From NCBI GenBank assembly GCA_036015235.1, contig CP107926.1, positions 8,861,501 to 8,925,500 of the forward strand: a DNA stretch of 64,000 nucleotides, read 5' to 3'. The notes beneath the pieces are model-generated. The model was not told where the DNA came from, searched no databases, and saw only the letters and a program-made list of their open reading frames with translations. Of this stretch, positions 1-8,544 are shown piece after piece; the first letter of the stretch is position 1; each line of letters starts with the position of its first letter. Source of the stretch: Streptomyces sp. NBC_00433 (GTDB taxonomy: Bacteria > Actinomycetota > Actinomycetes > Streptomycetales > Streptomycetaceae). The position numbers and the translations under genes were made by a program.

Positions 1-2
1 AG

Positions 3-197
3 GTCCAGGGGACGGCCGTCACCGGCGACACCGAACACCGACCGACCGTGCCCGACAACGGTGATGATCTGGACCCGTACGCCGTCGGAGCGGCCCGGAC
101 CCGCGCGGCGCGGCAACCATTCGCAAGAGTGGGATACGGCGATCTGCTGTGGCGGCCGAGCGGTGTGTATGCGGCGTCGGATGGTGGATATTGTTGA
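3..197 (+). CDS. C-terminal end of an unrecognised gene cut by the window edge
   Basis: An open frame enters from the left edge and ends at TGA 195-197. Its codons have the strong third-position G/C bias of a real streptomycete gene for most of their length, then lose it in the last ~15 codons. The peptide (…VPDNGDDLDPYAVGAARTRA…) matches no family I recognise. It may be a genuine C-terminus or a gene tail that decays into the IS remnant that follows. Confidence 0.3.
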   Translation, partial: VQGTAVTGDTEHRPTVPDNGDDLDPYAVGAARTRAARQPFARVGYGDLLWRPSGVYAASDGGYC

Positions 198-329
198 GGG
201 ATTCCAGCTGGTTCCCCTATGTCACGGAGTGAAACAGCCTCACCCCTGGAATACCTCAATGTCTGTCGTGTGGTGACCAAGCCGCTGCTGCTTTCTGGCC
301 GGCATGCGGTTGAGCGGCTGCCGTAGGCG

Positions 330-800
330 CGGCCGGCTCTGTTCACGAGACGTGAACAGAGCCGGCCCGCAACGCTTCCTCCATCTCGGACCGCGCCTGC
401 TGCTCGGCAGCGCGGGAAGCGGCGACTACGCCGCGGCTTCTTTGCCTGACGATGTCGAGCGTGAGGCGGCGGGGTCTGTCGCGGGCCCAGCCGGTGAGCG
501 GGCCGGTGCAGCCGCCGTCTGCCCAGACCAGGCGGATCGTGCGGTGTGCGGCCCGCGGTCGTTCCAGGAGTGGCGCGGCGGCCGCCGGTGTTCGCCGCGG
601 TGGCCGCGACGACCGGCAACAGGCCGAGGCGGTCCGTGACCATGCCGCTTGCGGCCCGGGACCTTCTTCCCGCCGTCGTAGCCCCGGGTGGCGGCCGGCA
701 CCCGGGGATGCTGCCCTCGCGGACCGGGAGTCGATGATCCCGGCGGTCGGCTCGGCGGGCCCGTCGGCCGTCCATCAGCCGCTCCGCTGGATTCCTCACC
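330..800 (-). pseudogene. IS5-family transposase remnant, frameshifted
   Basis: Read on the minus strand, pieces in different frames add up to the C-terminal half of an IS5-type DDE transposase. One piece contains RGYDGGKKVPGRKRH, then a shift gives MVTDRLGLLPVVAATAANTG, and another gives IRLVWADGGCTGPLTGWARD. These follow the usual IS5 order: GYDxGKKVxGRKRH, then TDxLGLLL, then LVWADGGY, the block carrying the second catalytic Asp. No single open frame joins them, so the element is dead. It lies just upstream of the toxin-antitoxin operator. Confidence 0.7.
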
Positions 801-832
801 CCTGATGGTACCTGTCAGGTACCATCAGGGGT
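798..832. promoter_or_regulatory. Perfect 17-bp inverted repeat, likely operator of the toxin-antitoxin pair
   Basis: Positions 798-814 and 816-832 are exact reverse complements around a single central base. The arms read ACCCCTGATGGTACCTG and CAGGTACCATCAGGGGT. The palindrome ends directly against the ATG at 833, so it must overlap the promoter or the 5' end of the message. Antitoxins commonly repress their own operon by binding such sites; that it is the binding site here is inference from position. It could also form a strong hairpin over the start codon. Confidence 0.65.
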
Positions 833-1069
833 ATGCCAGCTTTGAACATCACCTTCACCGACGAGGAGCTCGAGGCGGTGCGCGCCGCGGCCGCCGCCGA
901 GGGCAAGAGCCTCAAGCAGTACCTCCACGACCTCGCGCTGCGCGAGCAGCAGCGGGCCCTCTTCGTCCGCTACGCCGCGCACTTCGGCGACCGGCACCGG
1001 CGGGAGTTCGACGAGGCCTTCCCCGACGAGGTCCCGCCGGCCGCCGCCCGCCGGAGCGAAGCTGCCTGA
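833..1069 (+). CDS. Small antitoxin-like DNA-binding protein (78 aa)
   Basis: A 78-residue acidic protein whose N-terminus, ALNITFTDEELEAVRAAAAA, looks like a ribbon-helix-helix start: a short beta strand followed by a helix. The C-terminal half (RREFDEAFPDEVPP) is the sort of flexible tail that wraps a toxin. It begins at the ATG directly after a perfect palindrome and its stop overlaps the next start (TGATG), so the two genes are translationally coupled. The pairing with a Fic/Doc-like protein makes an antitoxin the best reading. I cannot name the exact family. Confidence 0.65.
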   Translation: MPALNITFTDEELEAVRAAAAAEGKSLKQYLHDLALREQQRALFVRYAAHFGDRHRREFDEAFPDEVPPAAARRSEAA

Positions 1070-1449
1070 TGCCGCCGGTGCTCCACATCGACGTGCCCTG
1101 GCTGCTGGACGTCCAGGAGCAGGCGCTGCCCGAGGACGTGACGGTGGCCGACTACTCCGCGCTGGTCGCGGCCGTCGCGCGCCACAAGACGAAGATCCCC
1201 CGGCATGACGCCTCCACCCCCGACCCGGCCTGGCGGGCAGCCGCGCTCCTGCACACCCTGGTACGCCTGGAGCCCCTGCCGTACCGCAACTCCCTGTACG
1301 CCTGCCAGGTCGCCGCCGCCTACATGCACGCCTCCGGCGAAGGCATCGACCCCCCCTACGGCGCCCTGGTGGACCTGGTCCGCGACATCCAGTCCCGAAA
1401 AGCCGACCTCTTCGCCGCCGCCGACCGCATCCGCACCTGGCGGATCTGA
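1069..1449 (+). CDS. Fic/Doc-like toxin (126 aa)
   Basis: The protein starts at the ATG that overlaps the antitoxin stop. It has the helical layout of Doc-type toxins: DYSALVAAVARHKTKIPRHD, then AWRAAALLHTLVRLEPLPYRN, then LYACQVAAAYMHASGEGIDPPYGALVDLVRDI. The RN…A…AYMHASGEGI portion resembles the region just before and around the Fic loop, but the full HPFxDGNGR motif is absent, so it may be a divergent or altered-activity member. Doc toxins phosphorylate EF-Tu; whether this one does cannot be read from the sequence. Its tight coupling to an antitoxin-like gene supports a toxin role. Confidence 0.6.
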   Translation: MPPVLHIDVPWLLDVQEQALPEDVTVADYSALVAAVARHKTKIPRHDASTPDPAWRAAALLHTLVRLEPLPYRNSLYACQVAAAYMHASGEGIDPPYGALVDLVRDIQSRKADLFAAADRIRTWRI

Positions 1450-1476
1450 CCCACCCACCGCCCGCTGGTAAATCTG

Positions 1477-2140
1477 CTAGCGATCACTGGGTGAGTAGCG
1501 CGCTGACTTGGGGATCCGGTGGACGTTCCAGGATTTTTGCTGTGATCTGGTGTGCCTCTGCGCCGGGGTTCTTGTGAAGCTTCGGAAGCCGGAGAGGCTC
1601 TGAGGCGCAAGTTCAGTGATCGTCTCGGAATGCAGTGATCGGCATGGGATTTTCTTGTACCTGCATAGTTGAGGTGGGTCAGTTGGGGCTGGTGCAGGGT
1701 CGGATGACACCTTGACCTGTCACCCGCCCCTGCACCAGCCCCATGCTGTCGGGTGGGGTTGTCGCGGAGAGGCCCGGAAGCGGTGACCTGGTGATCACGG
1801 GTGGCTTGTTCCTGGTGGGGCAGGGAGGTGTAGCCGCCGTCGACCAGGTGCTCGGCGGGCAGCAGTCCGCGACGCGCGAGGCGGGTGTGGATGCCGGGCA
1901 GGACCTTGCTGTCGTGCGTGGTGGCTGCCGTGGTGGCCACGTCCGTGATCACGTTGGGGCTGTCGGGGGCACACGTCTCGGTCAGATGAGCCGAGAAGCC
2001 CTTCCAGGTGATGATGTGTCGGTGGCGGGCTTAGTGGGCCGAGATGTCGTAGGGCGAGACGATCGCCCGGGCCCGCCTTCGCGCTCGGCGGTGCGCCAGC
2101 GCAGGCGGCTCGCAGCGTCGTGGTGGTAGTTCTGCAGCAT
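1477..2140 (-). pseudogene. IS1182-family transposase remnant
   Basis: On the minus strand a run near 1760-1950 reads NVITDVATTAATTHDSKVLP, then GIHTRLARRGLLPAEHLVDG and GYTSLPHQEQATRDHQVTAS. This is the conserved catalytic portion of IS1182-type transposases, including the DGGY motif. Upstream (…HHLEGLLGSSDRDVCP, out of frame) and downstream pieces (…LCRYKKIPCRSLHSETITEL…) are in other frames and the C-terminal third is deleted or scrambled. The element is not functional. Confidence 0.75.
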
Positions 2141-2256
2141 GATCTGGCGCAGGGCCTGGACGCAGGGGCCGAACGCCCGATTCGCTCACACCGCTCACAC
2201 CGCCTACACCGCCACTTGGCACCCGCCGCTGACGGCTCGCGCAGACCGCTTCGAGC

Positions 2257-2676
2257 CGGTGGAGGGCGCTGTGCCGCAGCTGAGCGTCCACGCCCGGGCG
2301 GGTGGCCACCAGCATCCGCCTCAAGGCACTCCTGCGGGCCTCCAGGGCCCCGGCCGGACCCGTCCAACCGGCCCGCGCCGCACGCGGGGGAAGCCGTCGC
2401 CGACCGACCAGGCGACCGCCGCGGCGCCGTACGAGCGGCTGCAGTTCGCCGACCCGCCGCCGACGGCCAGGAGGCCCAGGAGGACCAGGAGCAGCAGCTG
2501 GCGCTGAGCCCGGAGCGGCTGGCCCGGCTCGAGGAACTGCAACGCCGGATCGACGGGATCGCCCGCGAGACACCGAAGCCCAAGCCGAGCGAGCACCGCG
2601 GCGAGACCGCGGCACCGCCGCGCCGACCGGACTACCGGCGGCACTTCTGAGGCCGTCACCTCACGCGGCGCTGCAG
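2257..2676 (+). pseudogene. Decayed small gene, copy A of a duplicated ~420-bp segment
   Basis: This stretch is clearly homologous, base by base with many substitutions and small indels, to 6533-6949. The best conserved peptide is QQLALSPERLARLEELQRRI followed by DGIARETPKPKP. The upstream half is readable only in another frame (KPSPTDQATAAAPYERLQFA), so the gene has at least one frameshift. The product family is not one I can name. The second copy has a different frameshift, so neither is intact. The two copies flank the large secreted protein gene. Confidence 0.55.
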
Positions 2677-2976
2677 CGCGGGCCCACGCGGCCAAGCAGA
2701 CGACGGTACGCCCTGACCTGAAAACGGAATAAGACCGTTCTGTCGTCTACGGGCGGCTTCGTCAATGAGTGCAGGGGCTGGCGTAGGTCGTGGGTATATT
2801 TCGACGTTCGAATATGTTCGTCCTGTTGGGTTGTTATGTTCCCGGCGGTGGGTGCGGCTGCGCTGCCGCACGCTGTGCGTTCGGGGCTGAGCCGGATGTT
2901 GCGCCCACTGTCGAGATGTCATCCGTTGAGCGAGCACGCGGGGTTCTGTGTGCCCGCGTGCGGAGGGGCGTTGCGT

Positions 2977-5900
2977 ATGTGGCTTTCCAGGAGAACCCGC
3001 GGCAGGCGAGCGTGGGGCAGTACGGCCCTGGTCATGGTGGTGGCGCTGGGGTTAGGCGCCGGTTCGGTGGGCGCGGCCGCGGCCGCGCCGCAAAGGTCGA
3101 GCGTGGCGGCGCAGGCGCTGCAGGCCCCGATGGTCGACTCGGTGCAGCCGTTCGCCTCCGGCACGGTGCATGTGACCGTGACCGCGGGCGACACCGCACA
3201 GGAAGCGGTCGCCCGCGTCGACGTCCACGCCTACGCGCTGGACGACAACGGTGATCCCACCGGGGCGCCGGTGGCCAGCGGGCACGTGCTCAACCCGGAC
3301 CCGGCCAACCCGCCGGTGGTCAAGGTCGCGGGCCTGACCAACGACGTCAACTACGCCTTCGAGGCCACCGAGACCACCGCCGGCGGGGCGCTGTCGGGCG
3401 TCTCGACGCCGTTCGTCGGCGGCCCGCAGACCCCGAAGCCGCCGCTGGCACCGACGCTGGCCACCGTCCTGGGACGGGACACCAAGCTGCTGGTCGTGTG
3501 GAACCCGGCCAACCCCAACGGCTCGCCGGTGACCTCCTACACGGTCACCGCGACACCCAACGGCCCCGGTACCAGCGTGACCGCGAACGTGGACGGCACC
3601 GCGATCCACACCACCTTGACCGGGCTGGTCAACGGCAAGTACTACTCCGTGGCGGTCACCGCCACCAACGCGGCCGGCACCTCGCCGGCCGGCAAGTCCG
3701 ACAGCCAGACCGTCGGTGCCGAGGCGAACGGCACGGTCGCCGCCCGCCCCGCGTACACCTCCAGCGCCCCGCAGGACGTCTCCGCCGGACCGCCCCCGCC
3801 CGGCGCCGACGGCAGCCAGCCCGCCCCCAACTCCCTCCAGGTCAGCTGGGATCCGCCGCTGGACGACGGCGGCCACACCATCACCGCCTACACCGTGGAC
3901 GCGGCCGCACCCGGCCAGCCGCCGATCGTGGCGACCGTGCCTGCCACCACCACCAGCACGACGCTGACCGGCCTGGCCCCGGACGTCGAGTACAAGATCA
4001 CCGTCACCGGCACCCAGCACAACGGGCAGCTCAGTGCCACCAGCACCCCGGTGACCGCGGCACCCCACCCGATCCTGGCTCCGGGAACGGTGGTCCTGTC
4101 CGACGCGTCCGTCGCGGCCATCACCCAGGTGACCGACACCACCGTGGTCTTCACCGATCCGCCCGCCCAGGTCACCGCACTGGCGGTGAAGAACATCATC
4201 GCCGTCGGCGGGAGCACCAACCCGCTGGCCCACTCCGGCCTGCTGCGCGTCGTGGACAAGATCAGCGTCTCGGGCGGCACGGTCACCCTCACCACCAGCC
4301 AGGCCGCACTGCAACAAGCCTTCCGGTCGCTGGACTTCACCGCCCACGGCAACCAGGCGACCTCCGGCGCCCAGGGCTACCAGATCCAGATGCTCAACCC
4401 GAACTTCCAGGCATCGGTGGCGCCGCAGGTGGCGATCCCCATCGCCAACAAGACCTTCACCCTGGACCTGGCCGAGAAGCTCGCGAACGACCCCAAGGGC
4501 AAGGAGCGGCTGGGCAACCCCAAGGTCACCGCCAAACTGACCGCCGCACTGAGCCTGACCACCAACTGGGAGGCCAACGCCAGCTTCCAGGACGACCCGA
4601 ACGGCTCGTGGTACTCCACCAAGACCTTCACCTACGACTTCTCCGCCACCGCGACCGCGAAGGCGTCGATCAAAGGCGAGCTGGGCATCGTCTACAAGCA
4701 CGAGACGCAGCGCGAGGAGCTGCTGAGGCTCAAGCCGGCCGGTACCGGCTGTGTGATCGTCTACGCGATCGCGTTCTGCCCCTCGCTGACGATCTACACC
4801 CAGACCTCGATCGACGGCTCGATCACGTTCACCTTCGACGCCACCTACGAGCGGACCATGGGCGGCAAGGTCCACCGCGACAGCAGCGGGAACACGCACA
4901 AGACCGACCTGACCAAGGACGCGGTCACCACGTTCAACTACGACCTGAACGCCGCGGCGAAGGTCACCTTCGCGTTCCCCGTGTCGCTCAAGATCCTCAT
5001 CTACGACGTCGCCGGGCCCGAGCTGGAGGTCACACCCTCCATCGACATCGCGGCGGACACCGCAGCCAACCCGTGGCTGAAGGTGACCGCGCCACTGAAA
5101 GTCTCGGTGTTCTTCCTCCTGGACTTCAAACTCACCACGTTCTCCTTCGGCGGCGTCGTCTACAACACGACGTTCCCGCTCTACCAGTCCGCCGGGGCGT
5201 TCCCGATCCCGTCCCTGTCCAGCGCTCCCGCGGCCGCCGCCGAGAGCCCGCGCACCGCGGCCAAGTCCGCCGGCTCGACGGTGGTCGCGGCCGCCGCGGC
5301 AGCCGCCAGGCAGTACGCCGTCACCTGGCCGGCGACCTGCGACCCCGCGCAGGGCGTCGTCTGGTCGATGGCGGCCGGCTCGCTGGGCACGGTGAGCCAG
5401 AGCGGCCTTTACACCCCGCCCGCCAACCCCGGAAGCAACTTCACCGACCTGATCAACGCCACCACCGCCGGCACGGCCGGCTGCCCCTCCGTCGTCACCC
5501 AGGCCGCCTACCACCACGGGGCGAGCCTGCCCGCCGCCCCGCACTCCGCGGCGATCAGCGCGGACGGCTCCACCGTGACCTGGACCGCTCCCGCCGACGG
5601 CGGCAGCCCCATCCAGGAGTACCTGGTCACCGTCGTGAACAACCCCGGCGACCCGGCCGGCTCCGAGACCGTCCTGGGTACCGCGCCCGGCACCGCCACC
5701 TCGCTGGCGATCCCCGCCGACCGCATCCCGCAGATCGAGGCCGGACACGCCAGCGTCCAGGTCACCGCGGTCAACAGCCGCGGCCAGGGCCCCGCCTCCG
5801 CCCTTTCACCGCCGGCTCCCGCCACCAACCCGCTGCCCGTCCTGACCACCTCGACGGCGACCGCGGGCGGCGGCAGCATCACCGTGACACCCGACGTCTA

Positions 5901-6219
5901 CAACCTCGGTGGCAGCGATGCCACCAACGTCTCCTACCGGCTCACCTACCCGGCCGTCTTCACCAACCCCACCGCCCCCTCCTCGTGCACGGTCAACACC
6001 GCGAGCCGCACCCTCACCTGCGACACGGGAGCCATCCCCGCCGGCACCGACAAGATCACCCCGCTGATCTCCTTCACGGTGGGCGCCATGACACCCGGCA
6101 CGAGCCACCCCCTCACCCTCACCCGCACCGCCGCCAGCCCCTACCCCAGCGACCCCAACAACGGCGTCGACACGCTCACCTGCAAAGCCGACACCGCACT
6201 GAAGGTCACCTGCTCCTGA
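2977..6219 (+). CDS. Large secreted protein with fibronectin type III-like domains (1080 aa)
   Basis: The ATG at 2977 follows GGAGGGG at 2962-2968 and gives a clear signal peptide: basic MWLSRRTRGRR, a hydrophobic core ALVMVVALGLGAGSVGA, then an AAAAAP cleavage region. The open frame extends further upstream, but without a signal-like start. After the signal come three FN3-like modules (about residues 35-350; for example PVTSYTVTATPNGPG and NGKYYSVAVTATNAAGTSPA). A long middle region of unknown fold follows (KTFTYDFSATATAKASIKGE), then another FN3-like module near residue 860 and a DUF11-like C-terminal module (GGSDATNVSYRLTYPAVF). It probably acts at the cell surface. No enzyme motif is visible. 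A hairpin terminator follows 70 bp downstream. Confidence 0.8.
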   Translation: MWLSRRTRGRRAWGSTALVMVVALGLGAGSVGAAAAAPQRSSVAAQALQAPMVDSVQPFASGTVHVTVTAGDTAQEAVARVDVHAYALDDNGDPTGAPVASGHVLNPDPANPPVVKVAGLTNDVNYAFEATETTAGGALSGVSTPFVGGPQTPKPPLAPTLATVLGRDTKLLVVWNPANPNGSPVTSYTVTATPNGPGTSVTANVDGTAIHTTLTGLVNGKYYSVAVTATNAAGTSPAGKSDSQTVGAEANGTVAARPAYTSSAPQDVSAGPPPPGADGSQPAPNSLQVSWDPPLDDGGHTITAYTVDAAAPGQPPIVATVPATTTSTTLTGLAPDVEYKITVTGTQHNGQLSATSTPVTAAPHPILAPGTVVLSDASVAAITQVTDTTVVFTDPPAQVTALAVKNIIAVGGSTNPLAHSGLLRVVDKISVSGGTVTLTTSQAALQQAFRSLDFTAHGNQATSGAQGYQIQMLNPNFQASVAPQVAIPIANKTFTLDLAEKLANDPKGKERLGNPKVTAKLTAALSLTTNWEANASFQDDPNGSWYSTKTFTYDFSATATAKASIKGELGIVYKHETQREELLRLKPAGTGCVIVYAIAFCPSLTIYTQTSIDGSITFTFDATYERTMGGKVHRDSSGNTHKTDLTKDAVTTFNYDLNAAAKVTFAFPVSLKILIYDVAGPELEVTPSIDIAADTAANPWLKVTAPLKVSVFFLLDFKLTTFSFGGVVYNTTFPLYQSAGAFPIPSLSSAPAAAAESPRTAAKSAGSTVVAAAAAAARQYAVTWPATCDPAQGVVWSMAAGSLGTVSQSGLYTPPANPGSNFTDLINATTAGTAGCPSVVTQAAYHHGASLPAAPHSAAISADGSTVTWTAPADGGSPIQEYLVTVVNNPGDPAGSETVLGTAPGTATSLAIPADRIPQIEAGHASVQVTAVNSRGQGPASALSPPAPATNPLPVLTTSTATAGGGSITVTPDVYNLGGSDATNVSYRLTYPAVFTNPTAPSSCTVNTASRTLTCDTGAIPAGTDKITPLISFTVGAMTPGTSHPLTLTRTAASPYPSDPNNGVDTLTCKADTALKVTCS

Positions 6220-6291
6220 CACTCCTCCGCACCAGCCGGCCGAACCCGCCGGAGACGGACACCTAGCAACACGCTGGGAGCGACCAACAAG

Positions 6292-6323
6292 CCGGCCCCA
6301 CCGCCGCACGGCGGTGGGGCCGG
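6292..6323 (+). terminator. Hairpin terminator after the secreted FN3 protein gene
   Basis: A perfect 15-bp stem pairs 6292-6306 with 6309-6323 (CCGGCCCCACCGCCG and its complement) around CA. There is no T-tract, as is common in Streptomyces. It lies about 70 bp after the stop of the gene ending at 6219. Confidence 0.7.
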
Positions 6324-6532
6324 TGGGGCCGGTGGCAAGGGAACACAGCTCAGCGTGATGCGACCCTTGTCTCCAGGTCGCTACGGCACGACTCCTTAGG
6401 CCATGTCGCTGCGCCTACGGGCGATATGCATCCCAGGCGATATCCCGTTGTCCGGATCGGGAGCCGCCTCCGCCGCCAGCGAGCCGCCCCCGCAGCGGTC
6501 CCCGCCGCTGTCCACCCGCGGGGACCGCCCCG

Positions 6533-6949
6533 GGGCGGGGAGGACGCCGTGCCGCAGTCGAGCGTTCACGACCGGGCGGTGCCACCGGCATCAGCCTGCA
6601 GGCCCTTGTGCGGGCCTCCAGGACCCCGGCCGGACTCGTCCAAACCGGCCCGTGCGGCGCGCGTCGGTAAGCCGTCGCCGACGGACCAGGCGAGCGCCGC
6701 GGTGCTGTGCGAGCAGTTGCAGTTCGCCGATCCGGCCGGGCGGACGACGACGGCCAGGAGGACCAGGAGCGGCAGTTGGTGCTCTCCCCGGAGCGGCTGG
6801 CCTGGCTCGAGGAACTGCAACGCGGATCGGCGGGCTCACCCGCGAGACACCGAAGCCCAAGCCGGGCATGCGCCGCAGCGAGACCGCTACCCCGCCGCCC
6901 CAACCCGGCTACAGGCGGCCCGGCTGAGGCCGGCGCCTCACGCGGCGGT
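6533..6949 (+). pseudogene. Decayed small gene, copy B of the duplicated ~420-bp segment
   Basis: Homologous to 2257-2676, with conserved blocks LSPERLAWLEELQR and, after a 1-base loss in the Arg-Arg-Ile codons, a frameshifted ARETPKPKP. The N-terminal half in another frame reads KPSPTDQASAAVLCEQLQFA. Its 3' end overlaps the stop of the convergent DUF6233 gene by about 12 bases. Both copies are broken in different places, so the duplication predates at least part of the decay. Confidence 0.55.
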
Positions 6950-7444
6950 GCGCAGGGGCCGGTCGGGGCGGCACAGCGGGCAGGGGGCTGCGTCGTCGCG
7001 TGTCAGGACGGCGCGGGCCTGCTCGGTGCTGGCGGGCCGGGCGAGGTCGCGGGCCGCGTGGCATTCGCCGCGGTGCACGATGCGGGCCGGCCCGCGCTCG
7101 GGCCCGGAGTACACCTTCTCTTCGACTTTCCAGGCCGGGGTGGTGCCGGGCCGCTCGGTGGGCACCTGGTCGTAGGGCTGGCCGTCGACCGGCTCGCACA
7201 GGGCGGCCGGTGCGCGGAAGTCGACCGGGGCGGGCAGGACCAGGAGCCGGCCCCGGTCGCTGCCCTGGCTGGGCAGGTGGATCTGCAGGTCGTACCACCA
7301 GCCGTCGGGTTCCCTGCGCCGGGATTTCACCACGGCGTACAGGTGCTGCCCGTCCGGGAGGGTGACGTCGACCAGCGGCCCGTCGCCCTGCGGCAGCGCG
7401 GCCGGCTGCCTTTCGCCGTGCTCCTGGTCCCGGTCGTCGCTCAC
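6938..7444 (-). CDS. DUF6233-family protein (168 aa)
   Basis: A soluble protein of unknown function whose central block matches the streptomycete DUF6233 family. That block contains LPDGQHLYAVVKSRRREPDG, WWYDLQIHLPS, APVDFRAPAALCEPVDGQPY and PTERPGTTPAW. The C-terminal half contains conserved His and Cys residues (VHRGECHAARD…APCPLCRPDRPL) that could bind a metal. The start chosen gives MSDDRDQEHGERQ, which is a normal hydrophilic N-terminus; a longer frame upstream is in a different register and looks spurious. The gene stands alone, convergent with the pseudogene before it. Confidence 0.75.
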   Translation of the reverse strand: MSDDRDQEHGERQPAALPQGDGPLVDVTLPDGQHLYAVVKSRRREPDGWWYDLQIHLPSQGSDRGRLLVLPAPVDFRAPAALCEPVDGQPYDQVPTERPGTTPAWKVEEKVYSGPERGPARIVHRGECHAARDLARPASTEQARAVLTRDDAAPCPLCRPDRPLRTAA

Positions 7445-7818
7445 CTCTCCAACCTAGTTCGATTCTCCGTTCGATTCCATGTGTGGAACGCTCCCCGCCG
7501 CCGCACCCGGGCCGCGTTCCACGGACATCACTACCGCAGGTCACAGCCGTGGAACGGTGGAGCGGCGACCCGGATCAGCAGGTGGGCAACCCGGGCGGCT
7601 ACCCACCTGCTGGTCCCGTGGAACGCCACGCAAGGGCGGGTAACTCCATATAACGGTGGGGAACGGGGCAATCGCGGCGTCATGGAACTCCGCCGACCGT
7701 GCGGGCGGGCTACCGGCGGGCGTTCGCCGCCGGCCGCCGCGGCCGCGGTGGCGGGTGGGGGCGTGGTGGCGGGTGGGGGCGTGGGTCGGCCGGGGACGGC
7801 TGGCCCACACCTCGGGTG
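7445..7818. other. Intergenic stretch without a recognisable gene
   Basis: No supported gene. The heptamer GTGGAAC or its complement recurs several times between 7480 and 7625. A GC-rich run of GGCGGGTGGGGGCGTGGTGG type lies at 7745-7785. It probably carries the promoter of the DUF6233 gene on its left. Confidence 0.4.
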
Positions 7819-8430
7819 CTACGGGGTGAAGTTGGCGTCGATGACCTGGTAGAAGGCGTGGCCGGTGTCGGCGACCTCCCACACGCCGAGGATGACGTGG
7901 TATCCGGAGCGGTGCGGCAGCGTGATCGTGTGCGGCTTGTCGAGGTTCGGGTCGTTCTCAGCGGGGGGCATCTCGTGGTGGGGGATGTCGCCGTAGGGCT
8001 TGTGCGTCGCGAACGGCTCGCTTTCGAACTGCGCGCGGCTCAGGGGGGCGTTGGGGTCCCAGCCTTCCCTGGTGATGAAGTAGTTGAAGCGGCGCGTCCT
8101 GTGCTTCATTTTGAAGTTCCACTGGAAGGGGGCGTCGGCGCCCGACTGCAGGTCGACCTTCGGCCAGTCCCTGACCTCGTCGAGCGCGACGGCCGCCGGT
8201 TCGCTGCCGCTGCTGGCGATCCGGCCGTCCGGGGGTACCGGCTTGGGACCGCTGGGGTTGTCCGTCGGCACGTCCGGGTCGGACAGCCCGACCTGGTTCA
8301 CCGGAAAGAACTTGCCGCCTTCCAGCCCGCTGGACGGCCAGCCTCCGTCGAACTCGATGTCCGCGCGGGAGCGCGGGTGTGTCATCCACCCGTGTCGGGG
8401 GGCGGCTTCTACGCGATCTTGTGTGGTCAT
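7819..8430 (-). CDS. AA10 (chitin-binding/LPMO-like) protein without an obvious signal peptide (203 aa)
   Basis: The body of the protein matches auxiliary-activity family 10. It opens with RHGWMTHPRSRA around an N-terminal His, continues with FNYFITREGWDPNAPLSRAQ and HHEMPP carrying the second His, and ends in GYHVILGVWEVADTGHAFYQ then VIDANF. AA10 enzymes cleave chitin or cellulose oxidatively using copper held by the mature N-terminal His and one internal His. Here the likely start (ATG at 8430, after GGAGCAGAGAGAAG) leaves only MTTQDRVEAAPR before that His, with no hydrophobic core. Export and exposure of the His are therefore unexplained. It may be a cytosolic relative or use unusual processing. 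Confidence 0.75.
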   Translation of the reverse strand: MTTQDRVEAAPRHGWMTHPRSRADIEFDGGWPSSGLEGGKFFPVNQVGLSDPDVPTDNPSGPKPVPPDGRIASSGSEPAAVALDEVRDWPKVDLQSGADAPFQWNFKMKHRTRRFNYFITREGWDPNAPLSRAQFESEPFATHKPYGDIPHHEMPPAENDPNLDKPHTITLPHRSGYHVILGVWEVADTGHAFYQVIDANFTP

Positions 8431-8544
8431 GTCTTCTCTCTGCTCCCCGCCGATGCGCTGGGCGCCGGTGGTGTCCGTTTCGTGCGGGGGCGAAGCGGGC
8501 GGCATGGGCCGGCCGCTCTGCTCGCCGCGGAGTAACGAAGGTCA

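Noticed and set aside
3052..5748. Long minus-strand open frame opposite the FN3 protein gene
   Set aside because: It is a mirror of a GC-rich real gene. Its peptide is Gly/Arg/Val-rich low complexity with no family, and the plus strand has a signal peptide and domains.
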